DNA of 17,485 bases from an uncultured Lysobacter sp. GTDB lineage: Bacteria; Pseudomonadota; Gammaproteobacteria; Xanthomonadales; Xanthomonadaceae. The notes beneath the pieces were generated by a model. The model saw only the letters and a list, made by a program, of their open reading frames with translations, was not told the origin of the DNA and made no database searches. How positions within the stretch are numbered: position 1 is the stretch's first letter; each line of letters opens with the position of its first letter. Of the stretch, positions 13,687 through 17,485 are shown in pieces. Both the position numbers and the translations under genes were made by a program. The DNA is taken from assembly GCA_946479915.1 (NCBI GenBank), contig CAMLHR010000003.1, positions 1-17,485 on the forward strand, given 5' to 3'.

Positions 13687-15042
13687 ATGGGGACGTTCGC
13701 GGAACTGGGTGAGTTCGACACGCCACGCCTGCACCTGCGGCTGCTGCAGGATCGGGACGAGGCGCTGTATTGCGCGCTGTACGCCGATCCGGCGGTGATG
13801 GCGCAGATCGGGCCGCCGCTCGCGCCGGCCGCCGCGAAGCGGTCCTTCCTGGCCGCCAGGCGCATGAATGCCGACGCCACCGGCCGCGGGCGGCGATGGG
13901 CCGCGTGCGACAGGGCCACGGGGCGTCCGGTCGGGCTGCTGGCCCTGGTGGCCGACGGCGCCGACCGCGAAGACGTCGAGGTCGGCGTGATGCTGCTGCC
14001 CGACATGCAGGGCAACGGTTTCGCGCGCGAACTGGTGGACGCCGTGAAGGCGCGCGCATTCGCCCCGGGGGGCTGGGGCCTGCGGCGCCTGTGGGCCCGC
14101 CACCGGCCGGACCATGCCGCCCCGGCCGCCATCCTCGCGGCCGCCGGGTTCCGGACGGATCCGGCGGGCAGGCCGGGCGTCGTGTCGATCGAGCGAGACG
14201 GCCCCGATGTCCCCGGCGGCAGCCTGGCCTGTGTCGGCCTGGGGATGATGCTCGGCGCGCACCTGGCGCCCCGGGCCCGCGGCCACATCGAGCAGGCCGA
14301 CGTCGTCTTCGGGCTCGTGTCGGATCCGCTGGTGGAGTTGTGGCTGCAGCGCCTGCGCCCGGACATGCGGAGCCTGCAGCCGTACTACGGAGACGGGTCG
14401 GCGAAGGGAAAGCCGCGTCGGGCGAGCTACCGGGAGATGATCGAGGCCATGCTCGTGGAGGTGCGGGCCGGCCGCAGGGTCTGCGGCGCCTTCTACGGGC
14501 ATCCGGGTGTCTTTGCGGAAGTGCCCCATCGCGCGGTCGCGCAGGCGCGGGCCGAAGGGCTGGAGGCTTCGATGGAGCCCGGGATCTCCGCCGCGGACTG
14601 CCTCTATGCGGACGTGGGCTTCGATCCGGGCACCGTGGGGTGCCAGCATTTCGAGGCCAGCCAGTTCATGTTCTACCACCGGGCATTCGATCCGACGGCA
14701 TGGCTCGTCCTCTGGCAGGTGGGGATCGCGGGGGATCGTTCGACGGCGCGATCGGCCACCGGGACGGCCCAGCGGAGGGTGCTGGTGGAATTGCTCTGCC
14801 AGACGTATCCGCCAGCGCATGAAGTGATCGTCTACGAAGCTGCTACGCTTCCCATCGCGTCCGCGCGGATCGAGCGGATGCCGCTGGCGGGACTGGTCGA
14901 CGCGACGTTGGGGCTCCAGTCGACCCTGGCCATCCCGCCTGCGGCACCGATGATGCGGAACGAAGGGGTCCTGCGGCGCCTGGAGGCGCTGGAGGCGAGT
15001 GAAGGATCGGGTTCCGGGGGGAACGGGGAATGTCAGACGTAA
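13687..15042 (+). CDS. GNAT acetyltransferase - borosin-type peptide N-methyltransferase fusion
   Basis: A 451-aa cytoplasmic fusion. Residues about 11-170 are a RimJ/RimL-type GNAT domain (DTPRLHLRLL start; acetyl-CoA loop Q108-G-N-G111-F-A113; final AAAGFR). After a short linker, residues 179-420 are a tetrapyrrole-methylase-fold SAM methyltransferase: VGLGMMLG SAM loop (183-190), FYGHPGVF (269-276), MEPGISAADCLYAD (296-309), FEASQFMFY (322-330), VLWQVGIAG (341-349), YEAATLP and IPPA. These blocks match the backbone alpha-N-methyltransferases of borosin RiPPs (fungal OphMA, Shewanella SonM) better than any cobalamin or sirohaem enzyme. Y234, R244 and Y248 correspond to the OphMA catalytic Y66/R72/Y76. 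There is no recognition domain or core at the C-terminus, so it must act in trans, probably on the overlapping 89-aa gene product. A standalone start at GTG 14182 is possible but less likely. Fusion function is inference. Confidence 0.88.
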   Translation: MGTFAELGEFDTPRLHLRLLQDRDEALYCALYADPAVMAQIGPPLAPAAAKRSFLAARRMNADATGRGRRWAACDRATGRPVGLLALVADGADREDVEVGVMLLPDMQGNGFARELVDAVKARAFAPGGWGLRRLWARHRPDHAAPAAILAAAGFRTDPAGRPGVVSIERDGPDVPGGSLACVGLGMMLGAHLAPRARGHIEQADVVFGLVSDPLVELWLQRLRPDMRSLQPYYGDGSAKGKPRRASYREMIEAMLVEVRAGRRVCGAFYGHPGVFAEVPHRAVAQARAEGLEASMEPGISAADCLYADVGFDPGTVGCQHFEASQFMFYHRAFDPTAWLVLWQVGIAGDRSTARSATGTAQRRVLVELLCQTYPPAHEVIVYEAATLPIASARIERMPLAGLVDATLGLQSTLAIPPAAPMMRNEGVLRRLEALEASEGSGSGGNGECQT

Positions 15043-15299
15043 TCGGTTTTCTGGAGTCGCTGGGCGCGGGCCGCCTGGCCGATGGCGACTATCGGTCCGC
15101 GGTCGCGGACCTCGAGGTCGGCGATGTCGCTCGCGAGGCGCTGCTCAGGCGCGATGCCACCGCGCTCAACGCGTTGCTGGGCGGACGGGCGGCGATGTGG
15201 TGCGCGATCATGACGCCGGAGGAATCGCCCGACGACGATGCGCCGCGTCGCGACGAGCCGACACGCGAGGAACCCCAGCCCGATCCGGACAAAGACTGA
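15030..15299 (+). CDS. Split-borosin precursor peptide (89 aa)
   Basis: The predicted substrate of the upstream methyltransferase. Residues 1-52 form a small helical recognition domain: VIGFLESLG, then DYRSAVADLEV, then VAREALLRRDATALNALLG. This aligns by eye with SonA and with the recognition domain of OphMA (NAVMTGDMEKLKTLSG and RAALELGDSWAI respectively). Residues 54-65, AAMWCAIMTPEE, occupy the place of the methylated core of SonA. Residues 66-89 are an acidic Pro/Asp/Glu/Arg tail with no hydrophobic residues, ending DPDKD. The ATG lies 13 nt inside the methyltransferase gene in another frame, so translation is probably coupled; only a G-rich weak ribosome site is present. Which amides are methylated and whether the tail is removed are unknown. 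No leader-type double-Gly cleavage site is obvious, although GG occurs at 51-52. Confidence 0.83.
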   Translation: MSDVIGFLESLGAGRLADGDYRSAVADLEVGDVAREALLRRDATALNALLGGRAAMWCAIMTPEESPDDDAPRRDEPTREEPQPDPDKD

Positions 15300-15310
15300 C
15301 GCGGCATGTG

Positions 15311-17101
15311 ATGCGCCTGCCTGCGGCCCTCTGCTGGATGCTGCTCGGTTGCGCGATGCTGCCGTGGCCGGCCGGGGCGTCCGTGCACGTCGACGTCCTG
15401 TTGCACGAAGCGGAGCAGGTCAAGAGCGCGAAGCCGGCACGGTTCTCGGAGCTGCTGCACGAACTGGATGCCGCCGCGGACCAGGCGACGCCGGGCCAGC
15501 GCGAGCACCTGGGATACCTGCATGCCTATGCCGATGCGTTCGGCGGGCGGTACACCGATGCGCTCGCGGCCGCACGACGGCTTGCCACGGATGCCGGCGA
15601 CGAGGCCCTGCGCGTGCGGGCCCGCGCCTTGATCGTCGTCATCCATGGCCTGTCCAGGCACTTCGCCGAAGGCTTGCGCGAGCTCGAGCTGCTCCACGAA
15701 GCCCTTCCATCGGTGGAGGACGTCGACGTCAGGCGCCAGGCGCTGTTCGCGTCGGCGGGGCTGTATTACCAGGTGGGCCAGTACGCGCTGGCCATCCGCG
15801 ACCTCGACCAGTTGCTGGAACGCTCCGGCTCCCTGTCGGAGCGCGACCGCTGCCTGTTCACCCAGCTCCGGCAGGCCTCGCGGCTCGCGACCGGCGCAGC
15901 CATCGCCGAAGCCGACGTGCAGGCGGTCATCGACCGGTGCCTGGCCGCGGGCGAACCGCTCGTGGCCAACCTCGCGCGCCTTTCGCTCGCGGCGGAAATG
16001 GAAGGCACCGGACGGGCGTCGGAGGCGATCGCCTACCTCAGGGAGCATCTCGAGTCGATCGAGGAAACACGCTACCCGCGGCTGGTGACCGAGGTGCATT
16101 CCGAACTCGCGGATTGGCTGCTGGCCCGCGGGGACCTGGCGGAAGCGCGCGAGCATGCGAACCGCGCCGTCGCCCAGGCGACCGGGGAAACCGCGCTGCT
16201 GCCCCTCACCACCGCGCATCGCGTGCTGTACGAGATCGCGGAGGCGGAAGGGGATGCGCCCGCGGCGCTGTATCACTATCGCCGGTATGCCGAGGCCGAC
16301 AAGGCGTACCTCAACGACGTCAAGGCCCGCGAGTTCGCCTACCAGATCGTTCGCCGCGAAACCCAGCAGCAGAACCAGCAGATCGAATTGCTCGACCGGC
16401 AGAACCAGGTGCTGACGCTGCAGCAGCAGGTGAGCGAGCAGGCCGCGCAGAACACGCGGCTGCTGATCGCGCTGCTGGTGTTCCTGCTGGCGACCATCGG
16501 CTATTGGGCGTGGCGCGTCACCCGCCGCCACAACTCGCTGCGCCAGCTGGCGGAAGTCGATTCGCTGACGGGCGTGGAGAACCGCCGGCATTTCCTGCTC
16601 CAGGCCGAACAGTGCCTGCAGGCCTTCCAGCGTTCCGCCGACCCGGTGGCCCTGGTGATGTTCGACCTGGACCATTTCAAGAAGATCAACGACACCTTCG
16701 GCCACGTCACCGGCGACTGGGTCCTCGAGCAGGTCGCGCTCGCGTGCCGGGGGCTGTGTCGGCGCGTGGACCACATCGGGCGCCTGGGCGGGGAGGAGTT
16801 CGCGATCCTGCTGCCCGGGTGCGACGCGTCCGCCGCGGGGCGGGTCGCCGAACAGTGCCGGACGCGCATCGCGTCCATCGAGACCTCCGGCAGCGGTCAT
16901 GACTTCCCGCTGGCCGCCAGCTTCGGCGTCACCGACACGAAGCTGTCCGGCCACACGCTCAGCCGCCTGCTGTCCCATGCCGACCAGGCGCTGTACGTGG
17001 CGAAACACCGGGGCCGGAACCTGGTCTGTGTCTACAACGGCGACATGGACCGCCAACGCACGCCGAACGGGGGACAGGGGCTTGCCGCCCAGCCGACCTG
17101 A
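15311..17101 (+). CDS. TPR sensor diguanylate cyclase (GGDEF) membrane protein
   Basis: A 596-aa protein expected to make c-di-GMP from two GTP. The N-terminal export signal (MRLPAALCWMLLGCAMLPWPAGA) contains a possible lipobox LLGC at 11-14, but a signal-peptidase-I site after AGA is equally plausible. Residues about 30-345 are helical TPR-like repeats outside the membrane. Residues about 350-383 are a Gln-rich coiled coil, 384-403 a transmembrane helix (LLIALLVFLLATIGYWAWRV), and about 413-575 the cytoplasmic GGDEF domain. The active motif is intact (GGEEF, 493-497; DLDHFKKINDTFGH; DSLTG), and an RxxD inhibitory site (RRVD) lies five residues before it. The start was set at ATG 15311 because the signal sequence follows at once. 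It begins 11 nt after the borosin precursor stop and overlaps the next gene by 20 nt, so these probably form one operon. Confidence 0.9.
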   Translation: MRLPAALCWMLLGCAMLPWPAGASVHVDVLLHEAEQVKSAKPARFSELLHELDAAADQATPGQREHLGYLHAYADAFGGRYTDALAAARRLATDAGDEALRVRARALIVVIHGLSRHFAEGLRELELLHEALPSVEDVDVRRQALFASAGLYYQVGQYALAIRDLDQLLERSGSLSERDRCLFTQLRQASRLATGAAIAEADVQAVIDRCLAAGEPLVANLARLSLAAEMEGTGRASEAIAYLREHLESIEETRYPRLVTEVHSELADWLLARGDLAEAREHANRAVAQATGETALLPLTTAHRVLYEIAEAEGDAPAALYHYRRYAEADKAYLNDVKAREFAYQIVRRETQQQNQQIELLDRQNQVLTLQQQVSEQAAQNTRLLIALLVFLLATIGYWAWRVTRRHNSLRQLAEVDSLTGVENRRHFLLQAEQCLQAFQRSADPVALVMFDLDHFKKINDTFGHVTGDWVLEQVALACRGLCRRVDHIGRLGGEEFAILLPGCDASAAGRVAEQCRTRIASIETSGSGHDFPLAASFGVTDTKLSGHTLSRLLSHADQALYVAKHRGRNLVCVYNGDMDRQRTPNGGQGLAAQPT

Positions 17102-17485
17102 CGCGCCCGCCAGGCCTTTCGCCGCGGTTCGCCGCTGGCTGCTGCCCGGGTCGCTGGTCCTGTCGCTGGTCCTGTCGCTGGATCTGTCGCCGGCCATGGC
17201 GCAATCCCCGGGCGCCGCCCTCGGCGAACGCCTGGAGGCCGCGCAGAACCGCGGTGGCTACTCCGCGGCGCTGCTCTACAGCCAGCTTGGCCAGCACCAG
17301 CTCGCGCTGTCGTACGCGGACGAGGTCCTTGCCGGCGAGCCGACGCCCTCCACCCGGTGCCTGGCAACGGTCGTGCAACTGGACGCGCGGTTCCACCTCG
17401 GGGCGCTTCCGGACGACGAAGGCCTGTTCGGACGCGCGATCGAGCAATGCCTCGCGGCGGGGGAGGAGGCCGCGGTGCTCGCCAT
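17082..17485 (+). CDS. Exported TPR protein, paralogue of the upstream cyclase, 3' end missing
   Basis: The frame is open from TTG 17082 to the window edge (134 codons). A long signal peptide with an Arg-rich start (RPFAAVRRW), a repetitive hydrophobic core (SLVLSLVLSLDL) and a probable cleavage site after PAMA is followed by helical repeats. The repeats resemble the TPR region of the preceding diguanylate cyclase: LLYSQLGQHQLALSYADEVL compares with LYYQVGQYALAIRDLDQLL, and AIEQCLAAGEE with VIDRCLAAGEP. It is probably a second TPR-GGDEF protein from tandem duplication, but the catalytic part lies outside the window. A G-rich stretch before TTG could be the ribosome site; the ATG at 17196 would lose the signal peptide. 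The start overlaps the preceding gene by 20 nt. Confidence 0.72.
   Translation, partial: MPPSRPDAPARPFAAVRRWLLPGSLVLSLVLSLDLSPAMAQSPGAALGERLEAAQNRGGYSAALLYSQLGQHQLALSYADEVLAGEPTPSTRCLATVVQLDARFHLGALPDDEGLFGRAIEQCLAAGEEAAVLA
17151..17186 (+). repeat. Three 12-bp tandem repeats in a signal-peptide core
   Basis: TCGCTGGTCCTG occurs twice in perfect copies (17151-17162 and 17163-17174), followed by a third copy with one change (17175-17186, TCGCTGGATCTG). In frame they encode SLVL-SLVL-SLDL, the hydrophobic core of the signal peptide of the truncated TPR protein. Slippage here would lengthen or shorten the core by four residues without a frameshift. Confidence 0.85.

Noticed and set aside
14221..14946. 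A cobalamin, sirohaem or RsmI-type methyltransferase.
   Set aside because: The fold is shared, but the FEASQF, SAADCLYAD and Tyr-Arg-Tyr pattern and the overlapping precursor-like gene match borosin enzymes, and no tetrapyrrole biosynthesis gene is nearby.
14182..15042. A separate methyltransferase gene starting at an internal GTG.
   Set aside because: No ribosome binding site precedes it, it lies within the last strands of the GNAT domain, and the frame is continuous from a start with a promoter-like box. Kept as a formal alternative to the fusion.

Overview
The window is very GC-rich (about 70%) bacterial chromosomal DNA. Uup, the HPF-like protein, the YbiI-type zinc finger, the BON and hemerythrin proteins and the M14 peptidase all look like those of Xanthomonadaceae (Lysobacter / Luteimonas type). 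The genus is an inference from protein character, not proven. Genes are densely packed, often with start/stop overlaps. I see no rRNA, tRNA, CRISPR array, transposase or phage gene.

Layout. Positions 1-2840 (+) hold the 3' part of an M14 zinc carboxypeptidase, an exported YceI-YciI fusion, a hemerythrin-domain protein and a BON-domain protein. Positions 2850-4727 (+) encode the ABC-F ATPase Uup. A small hydrophilic protein (4697-4900, -) converges on uup and overlaps its end. Positions 4981-6979 (+) encode an AlkB-like dioxygenase, a thioredoxin-reductase-like flavoprotein and a PaaI-type hotdog thioesterase. Positions 6976-9755 (-) form a lipoprotein / BlaR1-type M56 protease / BlaI-type repressor group. 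It is divergent from a secreted S9 prolyl-oligopeptidase-family enzyme (9846-12377, +). The 90-bp gap between them carries two interlocked CTAGAC-N6-GTCTAG palindromes, placed to control both sides. A YbiI-like zinc finger and a GIY-YIG-like protein follow (+), then a convergent HPF-like protein (-).

The most notable region is 13687-17485 (+). The first gene encodes one protein with an N-terminal GNAT acetyltransferase domain and a C-terminal tetrapyrrole-methylase-fold domain. The C-terminal domain has the hallmarks of borosin peptide-backbone alpha-N-methyltransferases (OphMA / SonM type): a GHPGVF motif, a MEPGISA.DCLYAD block, FEASQF, and the Tyr...Arg...Tyr active-site set. Overlapping it by 13 nt is an 89-aa gene with the architecture of a split-borosin precursor: a helical recognition domain, a short hydrophobic core (AAMWCAIMTPEE) and an acidic Pro/Asp/Glu tail. 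Together they form a trans-acting ('split') borosin RiPP system in which the methyltransferase is fused to an acetyltransferase. A TPR-transmembrane-GGDEF diguanylate cyclase starts 11 nt later. A second, truncated TPR protein resembling it overlaps that gene by 20 nt and runs off the window, so RiPP production and c-di-GMP signalling may be co-expressed.

Several start codons lie 6-7 nt after TANNNT-like -10 boxes (uup, the hotdog gene, the S9 peptidase, the GNAT-methyltransferase), which suggests leaderless transcripts are common here.
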